Below the pieces are notes generated by a model. The model was not told the origin of the DNA and made no database searches. It was given only the letters and a program-made list of their open reading frames with translations. This document shows, in pieces, positions 1 to 6,919 of a DNA stretch of 22,673 bases (positions are counted from its first letter, which is position 1; every line of letters starts with the position of its first letter). The DNA comes from an uncultured Clostridia bacterium (lineage in GTDB: Bacteria > Bacillota > Clostridia > TANB77 > CAG-508), in assembly GCA_934167685.1 (NCBI GenBank), contig CAKPLQ010000024.1:1-22673 (forward strand), in the 5' to 3' direction. Made by a program: the position numbers and the translations under genes.

Positions 1-17
1 CTAATCATTAAATTGTA

Positions 18-98
18 CTAAAAAAGCTGAGGCAGAAAACTTTTAAAGTTTTCCACCCCAACTATTGACATAGAGTCTAAAAATGTTTCTTTTGGCAT
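18..98 (-). pseudogene. TetR-family regulator relic (N-terminal stub)
   Basis: A 26-codon reading frame starts MPKETFLDSMSIVG after a good ribosome binding site (AGGAAG) and ends at a TAG at 18-20. The MPKETF opening is common in TetR/AcrR-type repressors, and the frame is preceded by a palindromic operator/promoter of the type these proteins use on their own genes. No helix-turn-helix domain follows, so this is most likely a stub left by deletion or frameshift. A small unrelated peptide gene is possible. The TetR assignment rests on a few residues and the context. Confidence 0.4.
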
Positions 99-123
99 CT
101 TATCACTTCCTTTCGACACAAAA

Positions 124-168
124 TAACACTATGTCATAATTATAATGACACAGTGTCACTTTTGTCAA
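124..168 (-). promoter_or_regulatory. Promoter with two TetR-type palindromic operators
   Basis: On the minus strand a perfect -35 TTGACA (168-163) and a perfect -10 TATAAT (144-139) are 18 bp apart. The spacer holds a perfect 13-bp palindrome, TGACACTGTGTCA (146-158). A second, imperfect copy (124-136) lies just downstream of the -10, with centres 22 bp apart, about two helical turns. This is the geometry of an autoregulated repressor. The product it would control, at 18-98, is only a stub. Confidence 0.7.
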
Positions 169-209
169 TACTATTTTTGTGAAATTTATGTGAATTATTA
201 TAAGATGTC

Positions 210-416
210 ACAATTCACAGTTCAATTATATGGATTATAGAAAATTAATAATATATTGTTTTTGAAATACCGCGTAAGCGACCAAATGAGCGAAGCGAAT
301 GCGATATGGAGCAATCTACATACTAGCATTTTTAATATGCAGATTGCGACAGCAAGGTATGAAAAAACAATATATTATTAATTTCTAAATATATTTTATT
401 ATAAACTGTGAATTGT
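210..416. mobile_element. MITE-like palindromic element, copy 1
   Basis: This is a non-coding element of about 207 bp with nested terminal inverted repeats. The outer 13-bp arms (210-222 and 404-416, ACAATTCACAGTT against its complement) and the inner 19-bp arms (245-263 and 363-381, TTAATAATATATTGTTTTT) are perfect. The centre has a second hairpin built on GCAATCT...AGATTGC (311-347) and the run GCGATATGGAGCAATC. A degraded copy lies at 16210-16330. It sits directly 3' of pfkA and may also act as its terminator. No transposase is encoded and no clear target duplication is visible. Confidence 0.7.
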
Positions 417-433
417 AACTACAAGATAATTCC

Positions 434-1579
434 TTAATCCCCTAAGCAAATTCCAATATCCCTAGCAGTTTTAACTAAATCATCATTCATTGTAACTTTT
501 CTTAAATTACTTTCTGCTGTATTTCCAGAAACAGCTCCAATTTTAGTGTTTCTTCCTACAACATCTTCTAATGAAACACAATCTAATTTGCCATTTTTTA
601 TTACTGTTAAAACACCAAATTGTCCATTTAATGCAAGTTCCATAGCTTTAGCACCATATTTTGTTGATAACACTCTATCAAATGCAGTTGGAGTTCCTCC
701 TCTTTGCATATATCCAAGTGTTGTATTTCTTGCTTCTAAGCCTGTTAATTCTTCAAGTTGTTTTGCTACTACTTGACCAACTCCTCCAAGTTTATTATTG
801 TCTACTCCTGCACCATTATTTCTTTGGCTAGCAATTGTTATTTCTCCGCCTTTTGGTGCAGCACCTTCTGCAACTACAACTATACTGAATTCTTTTCCTT
901 TTGCTCTTCTTTCATTTATTTTATCAACAGCCTTATTTATATCATATGGGATTTCTGGTATTAACGCAACATCTGCTCCTCCTGCTATTGCAGATTCTAG
1001 TGCAATCCATCCTGCATATCTTCCCATAACTTCTAATACCATTATTCTGTGATGTGTCTCTCCTGTTGTGTGTAATCTATCTAATGCTTCTGCAGCAACA
1101 GATACAGCTGTGTTGTATCCAAATGTTATTTCTGTGCACGCAACATCATTATCTATAGTTTTTGGTACACCTATTACATTTACACCTTTTGTTGAGAAAT
1201 CTCTTGCTGATTTTTGTGTTCCATCTCCTCCTAATGTAAATATACAATCAAATTCATCTTTCTTAATATTTTCTACACATACATTTGATAAGTCTTTGTA
1301 TTCAACTTCTCCATTTTCTTCTACTACTTTATAGTTAAAAACATTTGCATTTGTAGATGACCCAATTATTGAGCCTCCTTTAGGTAATATTCCTGATGCT
1401 GTTGCATCATTTGCTGTACTTAATCTTACATATTCATTTTTTAATAATCCATTATATCCGTCTATAAATCCATAGCATTCTACATTATTATGTTCTGCTG
1501 TTTTTATTATGGCTCTAATTACAGCATTAAAGCCTGATACATCTCCTCCATTTGCTAGTATAGCTACTTTTTTTAACAT
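434..1579 (-). CDS. pfkA: 6-phosphofructokinase, ATP-dependent type
   Basis: Phosphorylates fructose 6-phosphate to the 1,6-bisphosphate, the committed step of glycolysis, in the cytoplasm. The N-terminal glycine-rich loop (NGGDVSGFNAVIR, 10-22), GGDGT (117-121), PKTIDND (139-145) and MGRYAGW (about 184-190) are all present. The glycine in GGDG (E. coli position 104) indicates ATP rather than pyrophosphate as donor, while the lysine in PKTIDND (E. coli position 124) is the residue typical of the PPi-type and trypanosomatid-type clades. At 381 residues it is longer than the 320-residue E. coli/Bacillus form. The start is fixed by TAGGAGG upstream of ATG. It is transcribed alone from a sigma-A promoter, with the MITE-like element just after its stop. 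Confidence 0.95.
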   Translation of the reverse strand: MLKKVAILANGGDVSGFNAVIRAIIKTAEHNNVECYGFIDGYNGLLKNEYVRLSTANDATASGILPKGGSIIGSSTNANVFNYKVVEENGEVEYKDLSNVCVENIKKDEFDCIFTLGGDGTQKSARDFSTKGVNVIGVPKTIDNDVACTEITFGYNTAVSVAAEALDRLHTTGETHHRIMVLEVMGRYAGWIALESAIAGGADVALIPEIPYDINKAVDKINERRAKGKEFSIVVVAEGAAPKGGEITIASQRNNGAGVDNNKLGGVGQVVAKQLEELTGLEARNTTLGYMQRGGTPTAFDRVLSTKYGAKAMELALNGQFGVLTVIKNGKLDCVSLEDVVGRNTKIGAVSGNTAESNLRKVTMNDDLVKTARDIGICLGD

Positions 1580-1616
1580 CTCAAATTCCTCCTACTGGGT
1601 ATTCCCTTAAATTATT

Positions 1617-1682
1617 AAAATTTTACCTTTATTGGTAAATTTTGTTTCTTCTTTATTATATCAATATTTTGATTTTTTACAA
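1617..1682 (-). promoter_or_regulatory. pfkA promoter and leader hairpin
   Basis: A -35 TTGTAA (1682-1677) and a perfect -10 TATAAT (1660-1655) are 16 bp apart on the minus strand. The leader then contains an inverted repeat (AAAATTTACC...GGTAAAATTTT, about 1617-1647) before the ribosome binding site. The hairpin is AT-rich and its role is unknown. Confidence 0.65.
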
Positions 1683-1745
1683 GTATTTTCTTTAATTTTT
1701 TGAGCTTCATTCTATTTTATTGCTACACAAGACTCAGAGCTACAA

Positions 1746-3272
1746 TTAATAAAGCACTACACGAAAGCCGAGGTTATCGTTGAAATAGGTCGTACGGTTG
1801 TAATCACGGTAGGCTGCAGGAGTATTGCTACCCTTGCGGTGATAACCACCTCCTCGTTTGGCACAAGGATTGCTTGAATCAGAGGTATATTCTAGAGTCC
1901 ACTCATATACATTTCCTGCTATATCATATATTCCTTGTTTACTAAATGTTTCACTCGCTCCTGTTGATAATAACACTTCATTATTTGAATCTTTTTTTCC
2001 ATATGCTCCACTTGTCCATCCTGAACCATTTGGTGCATATTTTGAATTTTCATTTGTTATATTCCATGAATTATTGTAATAATTCCCCCAATTTGTACTA
2101 TTAGTTTTTAAATCTGCTTGTGCTGTTCCTTTTGTTTTTAAATATTTTACTACTAAATCCCATTGCACTCCAAACATTAAACTACTTGTGTAATTCCCAC
2201 TTTCCATTTTACTTGCTAATGTTTGTGCTTGACTGCATGTTACATTATTATATGGATATGCGTTTTGTTTTATTACTGGTGTTTCTGTTGGTGCTGTTGA
2301 TGATGAACCTGATGTCTTTGGTGCATCTTCTATTCCTGTCTCATATTTTCCAACATAAAATCCTCCATTTTGATATACACTCTTTAACATTTTTTGTTTT
2401 AACGCTGTATATTGCTCACTTGTTAATCCTGTTGCTGCATCTGAATAATACTCGTCTTTATAACTTGTTCCATTTCTATAATCATTTGTATATGTGTGTA
2501 AATCTGTTTCTATTGCTGTATATTCACTTTCTGTAAAATTTTTTATTGCTAATCCTGCTGTTGGATAAACCTCTACTGTTTTTGGTACTTCTACCCATAC
2601 ATATTGATTTCCTGTACTATCTTGTATTGTTAATCCATTATCTAAATCTGTACCTTCTACCTGTGTAAATCCATCTGGCAAATATGTTCCAGCAGTTGTT
2701 ACCCTAAACACTTCCATATTAAAATTCAAATAAGAATTTAATATTCTATTTGCTGGCACTGCTGTAGTATCTTTATATTTAAATGTAATTAATATTTCTT
2801 TTGTTTCATTAGGTTGTATTTTTTGTTCTGGTATAAATCCTGTTATTTCAAATGTAATTGCTTCATTATCATAAAATTTCTTGTCATATTTAACCTCTGT
2901 AAACTTGTATATATCTTTCGAGCTATTATACACTGTAACTTTATAAGTTATACTTGATAGTGGATTTGTATTTGACAATTCAACTATACTTTTTAATGTT
3001 GTTTTTGTTAAATTTTCTATTTTTGAGTTTGTCATATTCGCATCTACATTACTCACATTTTCTACATCTGTTATAAATACTCCCTCTTGTGCTTCTGCAA
3101 GTATGTTTCCCGTTATTTCTCCTGTTATAGAATTTATTGCTGAATATCCAATTCCCATTACCATTACTGCTATTGTTATTGCCATCAACAGCATTAAGTT
3201 TTTGCTTATTCTTAGTTTTCTAAATATACCTGTGTGTACAGCCCCAAGGCTTTCATGCTCTCTTTTTTTCAT
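1746..3272 (-). CDS. Membrane-anchored FGE/C-type-lectin-fold surface protein, putative DGR target
   Basis: A 508-residue exported protein. A short basic N-terminus is followed by one membrane segment or signal-anchor (about 25-46). Next is a beta-rich region (about 60-190) resembling the Ig-like exported domains of SipW/TasA-type clostridial proteins. The rest is a formylglycine-generating-enzyme/sulfatase-modifying domain (about 195-508), recognisable from NGLTIQDSTGNQYVWVEVP, FGVQWDLV, GIYDIAGNVYEWT and the LGFRV ending. Such domains without catalytic function use the C-type lectin fold for ligand binding. The last 36 codons differ sharply from the rest in base composition and are dominated by Y, H, R, N, D, S and T codons, as in DGR variable regions (see 1749-1856). 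The start at 3272 has only a weak purine-rich ribosome site (GAGAG). It stands alone, between pfkA and lysC. FGE-like fold: fairly sure. Ligand: unknown. Confidence 0.8.
   Translation of the reverse strand: MKKREHESLGAVHTGIFRKLRISKNLMLLMAITIAVMVMGIGYSAINSITGEITGNILAEAQEGVFITDVENVSNVDANMTNSKIENLTKTTLKSIVELSNTNPLSSITYKVTVYNSSKDIYKFTEVKYDKKFYDNEAITFEITGFIPEQKIQPNETKEILITFKYKDTTAVPANRILNSYLNFNMEVFRVTTAGTYLPDGFTQVEGTDLDNGLTIQDSTGNQYVWVEVPKTVEVYPTAGLAIKNFTESEYTAIETDLHTYTNDYRNGTSYKDEYYSDAATGLTSEQYTALKQKMLKSVYQNGGFYVGKYETGIEDAPKTSGSSSTAPTETPVIKQNAYPYNNVTCSQAQTLASKMESGNYTSSLMFGVQWDLVVKYLKTKGTAQADLKTNSTNWGNYYNNSWNITNENSKYAPNGSGWTSGAYGKKDSNNEVLLSTGASETFSKQGIYDIAGNVYEWTLEYTSDSSNPCAKRGGGYHRKGSNTPAAYRDYNRTTYFNDNLGFRVVLY
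1749..1856 (-). other. Putative DGR variable region (VR) at the 3' end of the FGE-like gene
   Basis: The final 36 codons run from RGGGYHRKG to NLGFRVVLY. In the 100 bases 1761-1860 I count 50 G/C, about half, against the strongly AT-rich rest of the gene. Residues 477-480, 482-484 and 488-500 are mainly encoded by codons reachable from AAC/AAT by changing adenines (TAT, CAC, CGC, AGC, TAC, GAT, AAC), while RGGG, PAA and LGFRV are fixed. That pattern at the C-terminus of an FGE/C-lectin-fold protein is what DGR adenine mutagenesis produces. No template repeat or reverse transcriptase is found in this window. Confidence 0.6.
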
Positions 3273-3420
3273 TTGCTTTTCTCTCTTTCTTTTGCTTTTC
3301 TATCAAAAATTATGCCTTGATATTTAACCTTTTTATTCTTCCTTTACTTTATCATTTCTATTATTTGTAGTCAATACATTTTGAATTTATTTTATTCATT
3401 TGAATAAAATTTTTATAATA

Positions 3421-3498
3421 AATACTTGAAATATAAGCTATGAATGAAATGTCGAATTCGCATGGAGAAATTTTAGAAATTTTTATATCTCAAGTATT
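3421..3498. repeat. 78-bp inverted-repeat element between lysC and the FGE-like gene
   Basis: Arms of 16 bp (3421-3436 and 3483-3498, AATACTTGAAATATAA against TTATATCTCAAGTATT) match at 15 of 16 positions. The interior contains TCGAATTCGCATGGAG, which faintly resembles the core of the 210-416 element. It lies just 3' of lysC and could be a small MITE relic or a terminator-like structure; it lacks a G/C-rich stem. The remainder of 3273-3519 is AT-rich with no further recognisable feature. Confidence 0.45.
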
Positions 3499-3519
3499 AT
3501 ATTAATTTAAACCAAAACC

Positions 3520-4482
3520 TCAATTAATAACTTTTTCATGTAATTCATCAAGAAACTCATCCTTAACAATCTCTTTAAAAACAATAGAAATCTTACTTCT
3601 ACTAATATCAATATTAAAAATTTCCAAACTATTTCTATTAGCAATATCTAAGATTTGGCTAAGAACTTCATCTCTTGAACTAATACCAAATCCAACAACA
3701 GAAATTCTAGAAACATCCTTTTTAACAATACTCTTTACTCCAGAAGCCTCTAATTTACGAGATATTAAAGTTCCAGGATTATTATTAAATGTAGAACCAG
3801 TAATTACTGGCAAATCATTTCTTTCTGCTACTTCAACACATCTATCATGTAAAACTTTTGCACCTTCACTTGCCAAAGCGTGCATTTCTTCATACGAAAT
3901 ATTCTTTAGTTTTTTTGCTTGTTTTACCTTATTAGGGTCTGCACTGTATATACCATCAACATCAGAATATATATAGCATTGTTTTGCTTTTAAAGCTGCA
4001 GCCAAAGCTACTGCAGTTGTATCAGAGCCACCTCTTCCTAATGTTGTTATGTTATTGTTTTCATCTATCCCTTGAAATCCAGCAATAATAACAATTTTTC
4101 CTTCCTGCAATTCTTTTTCTATCCTTTGTGCATTTATATATTCAATTTTGGCATTTTGATTTTCTGTATTTGTATGAATTCCAGCTTGCCATCCCGTAAG
4201 AGACACTGCCTTATATCCTAGATAATTTAATAATATAGCTAATTTGCTTGCACTTATTTGCTCCCCCGCACTTAGCAAAGCATCCATTTCTCTATAATCT
4301 GGTTTTAAAGATAGTTCTTCCGCTTCTTTTATAAGTTTATCTGTCGTTTTTCCTTGGGCAGATACAACAACAACAATATTATTTTCTTCTTCATATAATT
4401 TTATTGTTTTATTTGCCACTGTTTGTAATTTTTCATTATCTGCTACAGAACTTCCACCAAATTTAATTACTATTGTATCCAT
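3520..4482 (-). CDS. lysC: Aspartate kinase with a single ACT domain
   Basis: Phosphorylates aspartate to aspartyl-phosphate, the first step to lysine/diaminopimelate, threonine and methionine. Diaminopimelate feeds peptidoglycan and, through dipicolinate, the spore core. The kinase motifs KFGGSSV (7-13), LTGWQAGI, TLGRGGSDTTAVALAAAL, YSDVDGIYSADP and the closing PGTLIS are all present. The protein is 320 residues where the usual clostridial/Bacillus enzyme is about 400. After PGTLIS only about 80 residues remain, and they match the second regulatory ACT domain (ISVVGFGI...LEIFNIDISRSKISIVF). The first ACT domain is missing with no sign of frameshift. Feedback control may therefore differ. 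Start: ATG after GAGG, 5 nt spacing. A terminator separates it from prfB upstream, so it probably has its own promoter. Confidence 0.9.
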   Translation of the reverse strand: MDTIVIKFGGSSVADNEKLQTVANKTIKLYEEENNIVVVVSAQGKTTDKLIKEAEELSLKPDYREMDALLSAGEQISASKLAILLNYLGYKAVSLTGWQAGIHTNTENQNAKIEYINAQRIEKELQEGKIVIIAGFQGIDENNNITTLGRGGSDTTAVALAAALKAKQCYIYSDVDGIYSADPNKVKQAKKLKNISYEEMHALASEGAKVLHDRCVEVAERNDLPVITGSTFNNNPGTLISRKLEASGVKSIVKKDVSRISVVGFGISSRDEVLSQILDIANRNSLEIFNIDISRSKISIVFKEIVKDEFLDELHEKVIN

Positions 4483-4497
4483 ATTTACCTCATTTAT

Positions 4498-4544
4498 AAA
4501 AAAATAATAGCAACAGTATTTATTTAAATACCATTACTATTATT
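4498..4544 (-). terminator. Intrinsic terminator after prfB
   Basis: On the minus strand a long hairpin (AATAATAG...CTATTATT outer arms with GGTATTT/AAATACTG inner arms) ends in a run of seven or more T. It lies between the prfB stop and the lysC start. Confidence 0.75.
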
Positions 4545-4560
4545 ATATTTTTACTTTACA

Positions 4561-5665
4561 TTACATGTTCCATTTCAAATATGCTTCTATAAATCCATCT
4601 ATATTTCCATCCATTACAGTCTCTACATTTCCCACTTCATAATTAGTTCTGTGGTCTTTTACAAGTGTATATGGGCAAAAAACATATGAACGTATTTGGC
4701 TTCCCCAAGCAATATCTTTTTGGACACCTTTTAGCTCTTCAATAGTTTCTTTTTGTTCCTTTTCTTTTAAATTAAACAATTTAGATTTAAGCATTTTCAT
4801 TGCAGTTTCTCTATTTTGAATTTGAGAACGTTCCGATTGGCAAGCTACTACTGTATTTGTTGGAATATGTGTTATTCTTACAGCAGATGAAGTTTTGTTT
4901 ATATGTTGTCCTCCTGCTCCAGAAGCTCTGTATGTGTCTATCCTTAAATCATCTGGATTTATTTCAATCTGGATATCATCTGTAATTTCAGGTAACACTT
5001 CTAATGATGCAAATGATGTGTGACGTCTTCCTCCTGCATCAAATGGAGAAATTCTTACTAATCTATGTACTCCCATTTCCCCCTTCATATAACCATATGC
5101 ATTTTCTCCAACTATTTCAAATGTTACACTTTTTATCCCAGCTTCTTCACCTTCTAAATAGTCTAGTTCTTTTACTTCATATCCGTTTTTTACTGCCCAT
5201 CTTGTATACATTCTGTATAACATTTCTGCCCAATCTTGTGACTCTGTTCCTCCTGCTCCTGGGTGTAATGTTAATATTGCATTGTTTTTATCATATTTTC
5301 CAGATAATAGAGTTGCTAACTGTAACTTTTCAACATCATTTTCAAGTTTTGTTGTAGACTTTAATATATCTTTTGCAACTTCTTCATCATTTTCCAAAAT
5401 TGCCAATTCAGTCAATTCTTGCAAGTTGCCTATTTCTTGTTCTACATTTCTGTATTGTAAAACTTTATTTTTTATTTGTTTTATCTTGCTTAAAACTTTT
5501 CCAGTTTCACTAGAATCTTGTTGCCAAAATCCTTCATTTACAGTCATTTCTTCTAATTTTTTCAATTCGTCTTCTAATTGTTCTACGTCAAAGAGACTCA
5601 CCTAAACTCTTTATCTTTTCTTTTAATATTTCTAATTTTTTTGAATTTTCTTCTAATTCTAACAT
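4561..5665 (-). CDS. prfB: Peptide chain release factor 2 (programmed +1 frameshift)
   Basis: Recognises UGA and UAA stop codons and triggers peptide release on the ribosome. The codon-recognition tripeptide SPF (in RISPFDAGG) and the catalytic GGQ (in SGAGGQHINK) are intact. The true start is ATG at 5665, after AGAAAGGGTG. Twenty-five codons (MLELEENSKKLEILKEKIK...) run into an in-frame TGA at 5590-5588, the 26th codon. A +1 shift there joins this to the long frame beginning DVEQLEDELKK, giving a product of about 367 residues. The GTG at 5601, just upstream of the shift site, opens the downstream frame but is not needed as a start. Confidence 0.95.
5588..5602 (-). promoter_or_regulatory. prfB autoregulatory +1 recoding site
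   Basis: The minus strand reads TTA GGT GAG TCT CTT TGA C. The slippery CTT, the poor TGA-C context and an upstream purine-rich Shine-Dalgarno-like stretch (AGGTGAG) are the classical RF2 autoregulation elements. Low RF2 slows termination at UGA and favours the shift. Position at codon 26 matches E. coli prfB. Confidence 0.93.
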
Positions 5666-5679
5666 CTTTTCACCCTTTC

Positions 5680-6802
5680 TTACTGGTAGTCTTCTACACT
5701 TAATGTTGGATATGTAAATATCTGTCCTGCATCTGTAAATTTTCCAGATGCAAAATGATTTTGGTTCATTGTTGCTGAACCTTTTAAGAAATATTGATAT
5801 TTCGTTTTTTCTGGTATTTTACCCTCTCCCACTAGAATTGGGTCATCCCATGTAACATCTACTGCATACCAATTATCATTTAATTTCACATAATTCCAAG
5901 CATGATTTTCCGTTTTTCCAGAACTATTAGTTCCAGTACCTATTACTATTACATTGTCTATTCCAATCTCATTCATTAAATATTGAAATGCTTTAGCATA
6001 TCCCTCACACACACATTCTCTTAGTACTAATGCCCCATATATATCATATATATTGTTTTTAGAGATGGTTGAGTCGTAATCAATTGTATCTCTTAAATAA
6101 TCATGAATTAATCTAATTTTATCATAATCACTCTTATCTTTTACATTTTCTAAAATATAATCTCTTACTTTTTCTATTTTTACTTGATATTCTTCAATAT
6201 CTTCTTTTGTATTAAATCCATCTGCTAAATAATTAACTTTATTGCCATTATCTATATACACATTATATTTTACACTTGTTAGTTTAGTTGTTTTTTCGAT
6301 ATTTATAAACATGTTTGTCGCATTTAAATAAAATATATCTGGATTCTCGTATGTTAAAACTTCTATTGCTGATTGATACTCTTTTTTTAATTCTTTTTCG
6401 CCATTTTCTTTAGATAATAATGACTGAAAAGCATTTCCGAATTCAATTTTATATGTTCCAGTTCTTAAATTTTCTCTATTCTCGTATAATTTATCATATA
6501 TTAATTTTGCAGTATCATCTAACTGGTCATATAAATGTCTGTATTTTTGATTATTTGTTACTAATGGCTGAGTAGGGTCTGTCTTTTCTTCTATTCCATT
6601 AAATATGTCAATACTTGTATCTATAGAATCTTCGTTATCATTTTTTTCTATTCCTAATAAGTTTCCGTATTCCCTGAAAATCTATAACTACTTCTTTATC
6701 TCCTATTATTTCTTGATAAGCAATATATCCAAAAATTCCAAGTGCTCCTATAACTGCTAATATTATTAAAATTAATATAAAACTTATTATTTTATCTTTC
6801 AT
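5680..6802 (-). pseudogene. Transglutaminase-like membrane protein, disrupted by one extra base
   Basis: The intact ancestral gene starts at ATG 6802 after GAGGAGG, with one N-terminal membrane segment (LILIILAVIGALGIFGYIAY). It runs into a stop unless one base is skipped near 6677-6680, where the coding strand has TTTT in GATTTTCAGGG. With three T the frame reads DFREYGNLLG and stays open to 5680. The C-terminal transglutaminase/protease-like domain retains the expected triad: Cys in VCEGYAKAF, His in ENHAWN and Asp in VDVTWDD. Such proteins are membrane-anchored, outward-facing peptidases or crosslinkers of unknown substrate. ATG 6312 is only an internal methionine. A homopolymer sequencing error or phase-variable slippage is also possible. 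It ends 15 bp before the prfB start. Confidence 0.8.
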
Positions 6803-6884
6803 ACTTCCTCCTCAGTAATGCACAATTATAGTTTAATTGCACTAATTAAATTATATATTATTTATACTTTGTTTTCAAGGTTTT

Positions 6885-6914
6885 TGAATATTTTTTCCTA
6901 TTTTGCTCATATTA
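6885..6914 (+). promoter_or_regulatory. Forespore-type (sigma-G/F) promoter of the gerA-like gene
   Basis: TGAATA (6885-6890), a 17-bp spacer and CATATTA (6908-6914) match the forespore sigma consensus closely (TGAATA...CATACTA). Germinant receptor genes are sigma-G dependent in Bacillus. The predicted transcript start falls at about 6920-6922. Confidence 0.65.
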
Positions 6915-6919
6915 ATGAT

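Noticed and set aside
6818..6919. Upstream ATG at 6818 as the gerA start
   Set aside because: The residues MHNYSLIALIKLYIIY lie upstream of or across a forespore promoter and have no ribosome site; they look like read-through of AT-rich intergenic DNA.
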